Assembly: GCA_035342095.1 (NCBI GenBank)
Contig: DAOQWL010000001.1
Coordinates: 110,358-174,357 of the forward strand
From: PLanc-01 sp035342095
GTDB taxonomy: Bacteria > Planctomycetota > Phycisphaerae > Sedimentisphaerales > Anaerobacaceae
DNA length: 64,000 nt
Direction of reading: 5' to 3'
In this document: positions 51,716 to 60,133 of the stretch, in pieces
How the letters are laid out: every line of letters starts with the position of its first letter
Numbering within the stretch: the stretch's first letter is position 1
Translations under genes and position numbers: made by a program
Notes under the pieces: generated by a model
Databases searched by the model: none
What the model was told of the DNA's origin: nothing
Seen by the model: the letters and a program-made list of their open reading frames with translations, nothing else

Positions 51716-53119
51716 ATGATGAGCAACAGATTTCTTGCAGGCTACGGGCTGTTCTGGGTCACGGCGGTGCTGGCCTTCGGCTTCGTGACGGGAACCGCTT
51801 TCGCGGGCAACGCGTCGTCCGACGGCTGGACCGTCCTGTTCAACGGCAAGGACCTCACCGGCTGGGACGGCGACCCGCGGCTCTGGTCCGTCAAAGACGG
51901 CGTCATCCGCGGCGAGACGACCGCGGAGAATCCAACGCAGGGCAACACGTTCCTCGTCTATCGCGGCGGGCAGTTCGACGACTTGGAACTGACTCTCAAG
52001 GCTCGCCTCCTGAGCGGCAACTCCGGCGTTCAGTATCGCAGCAAGGAGTTCGACAAGTGGCGAATCGCCGGCTATCAGGCGGATATCCTCGATGACCTGA
52101 ATCTGATCGGCTTCCTGTATCATGAGGGCGGCCGAGGCTTCCTGGCCACTCTCGGCGATTTCACGGTCGTCGACGGCAAGGGCGAGAAGCAGGTTATCGG
52201 CAACGTCAGCGACAAGAAGGCCCTGGCCGAGGCCGGTTTTTACAAAGCGAAGGACTGGAACGAGTTCGTGATCGTCTGCCGGGGCAACCACATCGCCCAC
52301 TACCTGAACGGCTACCAGACCATCGAGCTGATCGACAACGACCGAGCCGTGAACCCGGACGATCCGAAGGATCAGAAGGGGTCTTCTCGCACCGGCTTGC
52401 TGGCCCTGCAGCTCCATGCGGGCCCGCCGATGGCGGTCGAGTTCAAGGACATCCGGATTCGACCGATTCCGCCTGTCTACGGCGACGCAGTGCCGATCTT
52501 CAACGGTCGGGACCTCAGCGAGTGGCAGGCCAAGGGCGACTCGGGCAAGGCCAACCAATGGACTGTCGGCAAGGCGAAGGTCTCCGCGAGCAATCCCAAG
52601 CTGCTGGAGAAGATTGAGGGCACAGGCGAGTTGATCAACCTGACGCCCGCGCATGGCGAGAGCCAGGACTTCTACTCGAAGGCCAAGTTCGGCGATTGTC
52701 GGATCGAGGTCGAGGTCATGGTGCCTCAAGGCTCGAACTCCGGCGTCTACGTGATGGGCGAGTACGAGGTTCAGGTTCTGGACAGTTATGGCAAGGCCCA
52801 GATGGGCAGCGGCGACATGGGCGCGATCTACGGCGGGTTCTCTCCGCCGGTCAATGCGTCGAAGAAGCCGGGCGAGTGGCAGCAGTACGTGATCGAGTGG
52901 CGTGCCCCCCGGTTCGACGCCAACGGCAGCAAGACGAAGAACGCCATGTTCGTGAAGGTCGAGCTCAATGGGCAGGTCCTGCACAAGGACCTGGAGATGC
53001 CCGGCCCGACCCCCGGCGGCGTGACGGGCAAAGAAGCCCCCACGGGACCCTTGATGTTCCAGGGCAACCACGGCCCGGTCGCGTACCGCAATATCGTCGT
53101 GGCGCCTCTGGTGAAATGA
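51716..53119 (+). CDS. Exported protein with two tandem DUF1080 domains
   Basis: ATG 51716 (with a second ATG at 51719) gives 467 residues and a signal peptide (about 1-28). Domain 1 (about 33-255) starts WTVLFNGKDLTGWDGDPRLW and has NSGVQYRSKEFDKW. Domain 2 (about 260-467) starts PIFNGRDLSEWQAKGDSG and has NSGVYVMGEYEVQVLDSYG. The two copies differ strongly: domain 2 resembles the 39924 and 22503 domains. It starts 22 nt after the isomerase-DUF1080 fusion. The gene is followed by a promoter at 53197, so it may end a transcript. Confidence 0.87.
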   Translation: MMSNRFLAGYGLFWVTAVLAFGFVTGTAFAGNASSDGWTVLFNGKDLTGWDGDPRLWSVKDGVIRGETTAENPTQGNTFLVYRGGQFDDLELTLKARLLSGNSGVQYRSKEFDKWRIAGYQADILDDLNLIGFLYHEGGRGFLATLGDFTVVDGKGEKQVIGNVSDKKALAEAGFYKAKDWNEFVIVCRGNHIAHYLNGYQTIELIDNDRAVNPDDPKDQKGSSRTGLLALQLHAGPPMAVEFKDIRIRPIPPVYGDAVPIFNGRDLSEWQAKGDSGKANQWTVGKAKVSASNPKLLEKIEGTGELINLTPAHGESQDFYSKAKFGDCRIEVEVMVPQGSNSGVYVMGEYEVQVLDSYGKAQMGSGDMGAIYGGFSPPVNASKKPGEWQQYVIEWRAPRFDANGSKTKNAMFVKVELNGQVLHKDLEMPGPTPGGVTGKEAPTGPLMFQGNHGPVAYRNIVVAPLVK

Positions 53120-53196
53120 CGCCCCTGCGCCGGGCGTGTGACTGTATGGACGTGCCTGTTGTTATCGGACGGTTTGAAAAATGCGGCCAACTTCCC

Positions 53197-53268
53197 TTGA
53201 CAGCGGTTTCTGACGCCTCCATAATGACCGGCTAACTCGAAGATTGGAGTTCTGAACTGCACAGTTCA
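53197..53268 (+). promoter_or_regulatory. Promoter with operator-like palindrome upstream of oxidoreductase and cytochrome genes
   Basis: TTGACA at 53197-53202, a 17-bp spacer, and CATAAT at 53220-53225 form a strong sigma-70 promoter. Downstream lies a 7-2-7 palindrome TGAACTG-CA-CAGTTCA at 53253-53268, a position suitable for a repressor. The oxidoreductase gene starts at 53293. This would allow the 53293-57332 genes to be switched separately from the upstream island. Confidence 0.65.
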
Positions 53269-53292
53269 ATTTTTGGAGCAAGTAGAGGTACA

Positions 53293-54648
53293 ATGAGCGA
53301 GTCGAAAGCACAATCGGGCATCGATAGACGCAGCTTCCTGCGTTCCACCGCAGCGGTCGGCGCCGGTCTGGCCTTTGCCCCGCGGATGTTCGCGGCGGCC
53401 AGCGGCGGCGAAAAGGACATCAACGTGGCCCTGCTTGGCGCCGGCGCCGAGGGGCAGATCCTCATGGAAGCCTGCCTCAAGATTCCGAACCTCAAGTTCA
53501 AGGCCGTGTGCGACATCTGGGAAGGCTACAACCAGAAGCGCGTGGCCAACCTGCTGCGTCGGTATCAGCATGAGTGCAACACCTACGTCGATTACAAGGA
53601 CATGCTCGACAAGGAGAAGGGCAAGATCGACGCGGTCATCATTGCGACCCCGGATTTCTGGCACGCCGAGCAGGCGATCACTTGCATGGAAGCCGGGCTC
53701 GACGTGTATTGCGAGAAGGAGATGTCCAACGATCTGGGCAAGGCCAGGCAAATGGTCGAAGCCCAGAAAAAGACGGGCAAGCTCCTGCAGATTGGCCACC
53801 AGCGGCGCAGCAACCCGCGGTACCTGCACTGCTACAACAAGGTCCTGAAGGAGGCCAAAATGCTCGGCCGGATCACCACGGTCAATGGGCAGTGGAACCG
53901 CGGAGTCCAGGAGCCTTTGTCCTCCCCTCCGAAGTACGCGATCGACGACGCGACCCTTGCCAAGTACGGCTTCAGCTCGATGGAGCAGTTCCGGAACTGG
54001 CGGTGGTACAAGAAGCTGGGCGGCGGTCCCATCGTGGACCTCGGTTCGCACCAGATCGACATTTACGCCTGGTTCCTCGATGCGATGCCGAAGGGCGTCA
54101 TTGCCAGCGGGGGCACGGACTACTACGACAAGAACACCCACGAGTGGTACGACACGGTCATGTCCATCTTTGATTTCGAGACGAAGGAGGGCGTGGTCCG
54201 GGCATACTACCAGGTGCTGACGACCAACAGCAACCAGGGGTACTTTGAGACGTTCATGGGCGACCAGGGTTCGCTGGTGATCTCGGAATCCGCGTCGCGT
54301 GGCTCCGTCTACCGCGAGCAGAGCGCCCAGGTCGAATGGGACAAGTGGGTCAAGCTCGGTTTCGTGAACGAGCCCAAGAAGGAAGAGAAGAAGGCGGATG
54401 CGACGACCGCGGCTCTGGATGTCCGCGAGACGCTCGCGCCTCCGGCCTACGAGATCCCGGTGAAGATGGAAGGCACGCCGTACCATCAGCCGCACCTGGC
54501 CAACTTCTTCAATGCCATGAGAGGCAAAGAGAAGCTCAACTGCCCGGCCGAGGTCGGATACGAAACTGCCGTCATGGTTCTCAAGGTCAACGAGGCCGTC
54601 GAGGCGCAACGCAGACTCGAGTTCAAGCCGGAAGAGTTCAAGGTCTAA
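53293..54648 (+). CDS. Gfo/Idh/MocA family oxidoreductase, Tat-exported, EKE variant
   Basis: A 451-residue protein. The Tat leader is DRRSFLRSTAA. The Rossmann loop is GAGAEG (49-54). EKP reads EKE (141-143), with Lys kept but Pro lost, and the residue after CD is Ile-Trp instead of Val-Asp. The C-terminal domain has DLGSHQIDIYAW. It has its own promoter and is followed within 83 nt by a multihaem cytochrome c gene. Its divergence from the tandem group and its operon partner suggest it may pass electrons to the cytochromes. This is inference. Confidence 0.9.
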   Translation: MSESKAQSGIDRRSFLRSTAAVGAGLAFAPRMFAAASGGEKDINVALLGAGAEGQILMEACLKIPNLKFKAVCDIWEGYNQKRVANLLRRYQHECNTYVDYKDMLDKEKGKIDAVIIATPDFWHAEQAITCMEAGLDVYCEKEMSNDLGKARQMVEAQKKTGKLLQIGHQRRSNPRYLHCYNKVLKEAKMLGRITTVNGQWNRGVQEPLSSPPKYAIDDATLAKYGFSSMEQFRNWRWYKKLGGGPIVDLGSHQIDIYAWFLDAMPKGVIASGGTDYYDKNTHEWYDTVMSIFDFETKEGVVRAYYQVLTTNSNQGYFETFMGDQGSLVISESASRGSVYREQSAQVEWDKWVKLGFVNEPKKEEKKADATTAALDVRETLAPPAYEIPVKMEGTPYHQPHLANFFNAMRGKEKLNCPAEVGYETAVMVLKVNEAVEAQRRLEFKPEEFKV

Positions 54649-54731
54649 GACCGGTCTCGTCGGTCGCCTGTTTGCATCGGAAGTCAGTTCCCGGCCCAAC
54701 GCCGGGAGAGTAGAAAGGAACTGATACAGCC

Positions 54732-56651
54732 TTGAAACGAAGACTGATTGCAGCGCTTGTCGTGTCGTTGGTGCTGTCGGCGAGTCTCCTTGCCGCCGAG
54801 AAAGCTGCGAAGCTCCTCGGGGATGAGAGCGACGGGAGCCGGGCGCATCCGATTCACCGGATTCCGCTGTTCTCCGAGAGCGAGAAGGGCGAGAAAGGCC
54901 CGCAGATCGATCCGGACGATCCGCTGGCGATGCCGTTCTCGACTCGATTCACCTGCGGGGAATGTCACACCTATGGGGCGATCAGCAAAGGCTGGCATTT
55001 CAACTCGCTGGACGGCAACGTCCCCGCCGGCCGTCCGGGCGAGCCGTGGTTGTACTTCAATTCGAAGCTGGGCATTCAACTGCCGTTGTCCTATCGGGCC
55101 TGGCCGGGCGTACACCGTCCGGAGCAGTTCGGACTGTCCCTTGCGGAGTTCACGAAGATCTTCGCCCGGCACATGCCGGGCGGCGGTCCCGGTGAAGCCA
55201 CTCCGTCGGATGCCCGGGCGCGTGCCGAGCAATACGTCTCGGGAAAACTGGAGGCCAACTGCCTGGCGTGCCACAATGCGCATCCCGGCCAGGACCAGGG
55301 CGGCGCCGACGGGTACGCGATCCAGGTGAGCAAAACGAACTTCCGCTGGGCGGCGGCTGCTTCCTGCGAGTTTGCGGATGTCAGCGGTTCGGTGACGGAC
55401 GCGGGTCCGACGTACGATCCCTTCATGCCCGATGAGACCGAGGAGAAGGCGCCTCGCGTGTCGTATGACAAGAAGGCGTTCGACGCCAAGGGCAACGTCT
55501 TCATGGAGATCGTGCGAGAGTCGCCGAAGCAGCGGTGCTATTTCTGCCACAGCGATCTGTTCTGCGGGGAGAACGACGAGAAGACCGAGAAGTGGTGTGC
55601 CGACGAGGACATCCACATGACCGCCGGGCTCACCTGCGTGGACTGCCATCGCAACGGCTTGGATCACAACATCGTCCGAGGCTACGAGGGCGAGACGGCC
55701 GATTCCGCCAATCCGATGGCTGCGACAACCTCCTGTCGCGGCTGCCATCTGGGCGACGAGAACGGCAATCGGGAAACCGGAGGTCGGCTGGGAGCGCCGG
55801 TGCCTTTGCACAAGGGCATCCCGACCGTTCACTTCGAGCGGCTGACCTGTACCGCGTGTCATTCCGGCCCCTGGCCGACCGACAAGCCTGTGCTGGCCAA
55901 AACGTCGCGGGCGCACCGCCTGGGAACGATCAACGTGCCCAAGGAGCCACGTGTCCTGCCGCACGTCTGGGCGCCGGTGTTCGTCAAGGAAGCCGTGGCC
56001 GACCCGAACGGCACCGCCAAGATCGGTCCCCACAAGCTCGTCTGGCCGGCCTTCTGGGGCACGGTGGACGCGAACGACTGTGTCGCGCCTGTCGACTTGG
56101 CTACGGTCACGAAGGTTGTCGGCACCGTGCTGAAGGATGTTCCGGTTGTTGCGACAGGCGACTGGAGCGAGCTGAAAGAAGAGCAGATCGGCCAGGTGCT
56201 GAAGGCCCTGGGCGAGTCGGGCCAGCAGAAGCCCGTCTACATCACCGGCGGCATGTTGTTCGAACTGAACGCCGCGGGTGCCGTGACGAGCCGGGCGGAT
56301 CATCCCGCTGCGGCGCCCTATGCCTGGGCGCTGGCGCACAACGTCCGGCCTGCGGCGCAGTCGCTGGGCGTCGGCAAGTGTACGGTCTGCCACTCGACGA
56401 ACTCCGCGTTCTTCTTCGGCCAGGTGGCGGTCGATTCGCCCGTCGCGTCGGTGAGCAGTCTGACGAAGACACAGTACGAATTCCAGAAGGCGTCGCACGC
56501 CCGCACCTGGTTTTTCGCCTTCTCTTTCCTGTTCCGCCCGTGGTTCAAGGTCGTGGCGATTGGCGCGACCGCCGTGATCGGCATCGTCCTGCTGCTGTAC
56601 GGGCTCAAGGCGTTGGGCGCGGTTGCCAGGGTGTTGTCCGAGCAAGAATGA
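54732..56651 (+). CDS. Seven-haem c-type cytochrome with C-terminal membrane anchor
   Basis: The start is TTG 54732 (640 codons, 639 residues); AAAGGA lies unusually far upstream, so the start is somewhat uncertain. A signal peptide covers about 1-22. Seven CxxCH haem-binding motifs begin at residues 75, 177, 269, 302, 335, 373 and 550. A single membrane helix at about 605-630 (KVVAIGATAVIGIVLLLYGL) leaves a short cytoplasmic tail, so the haems lie in the periplasm. The gene sits between an oxidoreductase and a b-type cytochrome. I infer electron transfer between periplasmic donors and the membrane. Confidence 0.9.
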   Translation: MKRRLIAALVVSLVLSASLLAAEKAAKLLGDESDGSRAHPIHRIPLFSESEKGEKGPQIDPDDPLAMPFSTRFTCGECHTYGAISKGWHFNSLDGNVPAGRPGEPWLYFNSKLGIQLPLSYRAWPGVHRPEQFGLSLAEFTKIFARHMPGGGPGEATPSDARARAEQYVSGKLEANCLACHNAHPGQDQGGADGYAIQVSKTNFRWAAAASCEFADVSGSVTDAGPTYDPFMPDETEEKAPRVSYDKKAFDAKGNVFMEIVRESPKQRCYFCHSDLFCGENDEKTEKWCADEDIHMTAGLTCVDCHRNGLDHNIVRGYEGETADSANPMAATTSCRGCHLGDENGNRETGGRLGAPVPLHKGIPTVHFERLTCTACHSGPWPTDKPVLAKTSRAHRLGTINVPKEPRVLPHVWAPVFVKEAVADPNGTAKIGPHKLVWPAFWGTVDANDCVAPVDLATVTKVVGTVLKDVPVVATGDWSELKEEQIGQVLKALGESGQQKPVYITGGMLFELNAAGAVTSRADHPAAAPYAWALAHNVRPAAQSLGVGKCTVCHSTNSAFFFGQVAVDSPVASVSSLTKTQYEFQKASHARTWFFAFSFLFRPWFKVVAIGATAVIGIVLLLYGLKALGAVARVLSEQE

Positions 56652-56681
56652 GTTGATGATTGATAAGAACGGGTAATCGGA

Positions 56682-57332
56682 ATGTTTCAAACGGTTGCGA
56701 TCCTAGCTCTCCTGGTGACATTCATCGGCATCGCTCTGCACTGGGTCCTGACCCCGACGGGGGGGCCGCGATGCCCGCTCAGCGGCGCGGTCCACGTCTT
56801 CAGTCTGCTGCTCATCGAGCAGAAGTCGAGCCTGCTGGGCGCGCTCAAGAAGCTCTGCTATCTCGTCGCGATGGTCTGCTTTCTGGTCCTGGCCTTCACC
56901 GGGTTCTGGCCGACGCTGGTCCATGGGGAGCATATCTCCGGGTTTCTCATGTACATCCACGCGACGTTCGCCCCGGTCTTCGCGTTGTGTCTGGCGATTC
57001 TGGCGATCACCTGGGCGGGCAGCAACCGGTTCAGCTTTGCGGATGCCCCCTGGCTGACGCGGCTGCTTCGACGCGTGACGCGCCTCCGCGTTCCGGTCGA
57101 TGACCGCCCCTGGCGCTGCTCGCTGGCGGTGTACAAGCTGGCCTTCTGGGCGATCCTGTTCCTGGCGCTGCCCCTGGTCCTGTCCATCGTGGTCAGCATG
57201 TTCCACCTGCTGGGCACCGATTGGCAATACTTCACGCTGGCGGTGCATCGGTGGATCAGCCTGGTCTTTGCGATTGCGGTGATTGTCCATACTTACCTGG
57301 CGGTACGACTGCGGATGGCGTGCCAGGAATAG
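56682..57332 (+). CDS. Di-haem b-type cytochrome, cytochrome b561-like membrane subunit
   Basis: A 216-residue protein with about five membrane helices. Candidate haem ligands are His38, His93, His175, His189 and His203, the last two in AVHRWISLVFAIAVIVHTYL. The pattern fits a membrane cytochrome b that passes electrons between quinone and a periplasmic partner. It starts 30 nt after the seven-haem cytochrome gene, so the two likely form one complex. Specific subfamily not assigned. A short hairpin follows at 57369. Confidence 0.85.
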   Translation: MFQTVAILALLVTFIGIALHWVLTPTGGPRCPLSGAVHVFSLLLIEQKSSLLGALKKLCYLVAMVCFLVLAFTGFWPTLVHGEHISGFLMYIHATFAPVFALCLAILAITWAGSNRFSFADAPWLTRLLRRVTRLRVPVDDRPWRCSLAVYKLAFWAILFLALPLVLSIVVSMFHLLGTDWQYFTLAVHRWISLVFAIAVIVHTYLAVRLRMACQE

Positions 57333-57368
57333 GCGCGTCGCCGGATCGTGCGAGTGTGCGGTTGAGAA

Positions 57369-57397
57369 GCCGGGCCTTGAACGCTTGCGGGCCCGGC
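57369..57397 (+). terminator. Hairpin after the cytochrome b gene, possible transcript end
   Basis: An 8-bp perfect stem GCCGGGCC/GGCCCGGC encloses 13 nt. No T-run follows, so it may be only a weak terminator. It lies 37 bp past the cytochrome b stop and 109 bp before the permease start. Confidence 0.4.
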
Positions 57398-57505
57398 ATC
57401 AGTACATCAGGGCGCAGGGACGGGCCTTGGGGGGGGCGCTCAGCGACCTGTTGGCGTGATGGGGAGAATGTGTGAGTCGGGGAATTTGATTAAGGAGAGC
57501 CGATC

Positions 57506-58888
57506 ATGAGTAATGGAACGTTGCCAAGTTACCTGAGTATGGCCAAGGCCAATCCGCCCACGAACCGGGCGCCGTGGTACAAGAACACTGCCCCCACCTA
57601 CGCGGGCATTTTCCTGTGGTTCGTGTTCTGGAGCCAGGCGCCGAGCGGCGGGTCCGGCATTGTCGGCGGCGTGCTCTCGCAGGGTGTCGGCGTCGCCCTC
57701 CTGGGCTTGGTTGTCGCGGCGTTGCTGTGCCACTTCCTGTTCTACTACGTCCCTGGTATGCTCGGGCTCAAGACGGGTCTGCCCCTGTACGTGGTCGGCA
57801 GCGCCCAGTACGGCACGCAAGGCGGGTTCCTCATGCCCGGCTTTCTCATGGGCGCCCTTCAGTTCGGCTGGCTCGGCGTCAATGCCTATTTCTCCTCGCA
57901 GGCCCTGGGGCCGCTCGTCGGCAACAGTGTGGTAGGCGTCAAGATTCTCGCGGTCTTGTGGGCGGCCGTCGCAGCATTCGTGGGTCTCAAAGGCATCCAA
58001 TACGTTGCGAAAGTGGCGACATACCTTCCCCTGATTCCGTTGCTTATCCTCGTAATCCTCCTGGTCAAGACCCTCGGAGGCGTTGGCAGCTTCGACCCGC
58101 AAAAACTCATCGCGGCCCAGACTCCCGCCGGAACCGTGCCCGCAGGACTGGGTTTCATGGGTGTGATGGCGCTCTCGATCTCATTCGTCGTCGGGTTCTT
58201 CGCCACGGCGGGGGCCGCAGGCGTTGACTTCGGGACCGGCAGCCGGGATGCCAAGGACGTTCAGATGGGCGGTCTGGTCGGAATCGCGGTAGCCGGGATC
58301 GTGTCGGCCGGAGCCGCCATCCTGATTGCAGCCGGCGCGTTCGGACAGAGCGGACAAGCGGATCTGAATCCCGCGTCGCCCGCGTTCATGGGGCGCGTTG
58401 TGGGGTCCGACAGTGCAGGCATCGTGATGGGCGTGCTGCTGGCTGTCGCCGCTTTCCCCTCCGCCTGCTTCTCGTCGTTCATCGCGGCCAATAGCTTCAA
58501 GACTGTGCTGCCGAAAGTGAATCCTTTCATCTCGGTGGGCGTCGGCGCCGCCGTCAGTATCCTGCTGGCCGTGACCGGCTGGGCGGGCAAGGCGGGCAGC
58601 GTCTTCACAGTCATCGGCGCCTCGTTCGGACCCATCTGCGGCGCTATGCTGGTGGATTACTACCTGTCGGGCCAGAAATGGGTGGGTCCGCGTCAGGGCT
58701 GGAACCTGGCGGGCTGGATTTCCTGGGCTATCGGCTTTGTCGTCGGCATCGCGCCCCTCGTGGGAATCGGCAATGTCCCCGCTGCGCCTCTGATGGCCTT
58801 CATTGTGGGTGCGGTGGTGTACTTTGTCCTGGCCAAGGCCGGCTTGCAGCCGCCGGCAGTGCCCATGCCAACCGCTGGGTCCAAATAG
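57506..58888 (+). CDS. NCS1-like cytosine/purine-type permease
   Basis: A 460-residue membrane protein with about 12 hydrophobic segments and AAGGAGAG before ATG 57506. The N-terminal region NRAPWYKNTAPTYAGIFLWF and the segment GLPLYVVGSAQYGTQGGFLM fit the NCS1/CodB-type transporters of nucleobases and related ring compounds. The sequence GQKWVGPRQGWNLAGWISW near the C-terminus also fits the family. The substrate is unknown; a role in importing a product of the neighbouring pathway is only a guess. A strong terminator follows. Confidence 0.78.
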   Translation: MSNGTLPSYLSMAKANPPTNRAPWYKNTAPTYAGIFLWFVFWSQAPSGGSGIVGGVLSQGVGVALLGLVVAALLCHFLFYYVPGMLGLKTGLPLYVVGSAQYGTQGGFLMPGFLMGALQFGWLGVNAYFSSQALGPLVGNSVVGVKILAVLWAAVAAFVGLKGIQYVAKVATYLPLIPLLILVILLVKTLGGVGSFDPQKLIAAQTPAGTVPAGLGFMGVMALSISFVVGFFATAGAAGVDFGTGSRDAKDVQMGGLVGIAVAGIVSAGAAILIAAGAFGQSGQADLNPASPAFMGRVVGSDSAGIVMGVLLAVAAFPSACFSSFIAANSFKTVLPKVNPFISVGVGAAVSILLAVTGWAGKAGSVFTVIGASFGPICGAMLVDYYLSGQKWVGPRQGWNLAGWISWAIGFVVGIAPLVGIGNVPAAPLMAFIVGAVVYFVLAKAGLQPPAVPMPTAGSK

Positions 58889-58937
58889 GATCACTCGGTC
58901 CGAGATCGATGCCGGATCGGGAATTGTGAGCAAATGG

Positions 58938-58974
58938 GCAGGGATTCGGGGTCTCCCGGATCCCTGCTTTTTTT
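58938..58974 (+). terminator. Rho-independent terminator after the permease gene
   Basis: Arms GCAGGGATTCGGG and CCCGGATCCCTGC (58938-58950, 58955-58967) form a 13-bp stem with one wobble pair and a 4-nt loop, followed by seven T (58968-58974). This marks the end of the permease transcript. Confidence 0.93.
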
Positions 58975-59018
58975 CATGGATCGTGGAGAGCATGTAACAA
59001 AATGCCTTGGGGCGCAAC

Positions 59019-59047
59019 TTGACAAGGGATACTCAGGGGGCTACTAT
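59019..59047 (+). promoter_or_regulatory. Sigma-70 promoter upstream of the lipoprotein gene
   Basis: TTGACA at 59019-59024, a 17-bp spacer and TACTAT at 59042-59047. It lies just after the permease terminator and about 100 bp before the lipoprotein start, so it probably drives the lipoprotein, glycosyltransferase and ApbE genes. Confidence 0.65.
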
Positions 59048-59150
59048 ACCCCTTTTGGCCGGTCGGGACGCGATCCGAATCGGCTCTGCACTCTGGGACG
59101 TCGAGGTTAGAGTGTCGTATACTGGGTTTCATGTGATTGAGGTTAGTGAG

Positions 59151-60026
59151 ATGAGAAAGAAGTCCGATTCCATGATGAAAGCAGTCTTTGTAGTGGCTTT
59201 GACGGCCCTGCTGTGTCTGGGCATGTCGTGCAAGAAACAGCCCGACCCGGCGCCGACTCAGCCTCCGGCCCAGGACACGCAGGCGAAGCCGGCCGAGGTA
59301 AAACCGGCGGAAGTGAAACCGGCGGAGACCCCTGCCCAGCCGACGGTGACGGAAGCTCCGAAACCTGCGGAAACGGCTCCGGCTCCTGCTCCCGCTCCCG
59401 CCCAGGCGGCGGCTCCTGCAGGTTACGCGCCCCTCGCGCTCGAGCTGCCCAAGCCGATGTTCGTCGGCACGCCGCAGGACATGAAGGTGGACAACCTGGA
59501 GAAGCCGCTGGGAAGGGCACGCCCGCCGTTCCTGGCCCCCGCGGGCGCCGTTCTGCTGTCCAGGGGCAAGCCCGTCTCCGCCAGCGATGAAGAGCCGATC
59601 ATTGGTGAGATCGAGATGATCACCGATGGCGACAAGGAAGCCGCCGACGGCAGCTACGTCGAGCTCGGACCCCTGATGCAGTACGTGACCATCGATCTCG
59701 AGAAGCAGTGCGAGCTGTACGCCATCGTGGTGTGGCACTATCACAAGCAGCCCCGTGTGTACCACGATGTGGTCGTCCAACTGTCGAACGACAAGGACTT
59801 CATCACAGATGTCAAGACGGTCTTCAACAACGACACCGACAACTCCTCGGGTCAGGGCATCGGCAAAGACATGCACTACGTCGAGACAAACGAGGGCAAG
59901 CTGATTGACCTGGTTTCGCAGGGCAGCCCGAAGGCACGTTACATCCGTCTGTACAGCAATACGAACACGAGCAACGACCTGAACCACTACATTGAGGTCG
60001 AGGCTTTCGGCAAGCCGGTGGAATGA
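59151..60026 (+). CDS. Lipoprotein with Pro/Ala-rich linker and discoidin-like C-terminal domain
   Basis: ATG 59151 with GAGG upstream gives 291 residues; the frame is open further upstream without good support. The signal ends with LCLGMSC, a weak lipobox, with Cys25 the likely lipidated residue. A linker of Lys/Pro/Ala repeats (KPAEVKPAEVKPAE; about 28-85) follows. The C-terminal domain (about 130-290) has YVTIDLEKQCELYAIVVWHY, VVVQLSNDKDF and KARYIRLYSNTNTSNDLNHY, an F5/8 type C-like pattern, which commonly binds carbohydrate. It is probably surface- or periplasm-anchored. The end overlaps the upstream part of the next frame. Confidence 0.78.
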   Translation: MRKKSDSMMKAVFVVALTALLCLGMSCKKQPDPAPTQPPAQDTQAKPAEVKPAEVKPAETPAQPTVTEAPKPAETAPAPAPAPAQAAAPAGYAPLALELPKPMFVGTPQDMKVDNLEKPLGRARPPFLAPAGAVLLSRGKPVSASDEEPIIGEIEMITDGDKEAADGSYVELGPLMQYVTIDLEKQCELYAIVVWHYHKQPRVYHDVVVQLSNDKDFITDVKTVFNNDTDNSSGQGIGKDMHYVETNEGKLIDLVSQGSPKARYIRLYSNTNTSNDLNHYIEVEAFGKPVE

Positions 60027-60133
60027 CAACGGTACGGTTGGGGAATAGCCCTTGGGCCGCGCGGCTTTGTCATCCCTTCGCTGACGCTTCGTTCGGGACG
60101 ACAGCCGGCGTGGGCGGGGCGACCCGGACCCCC

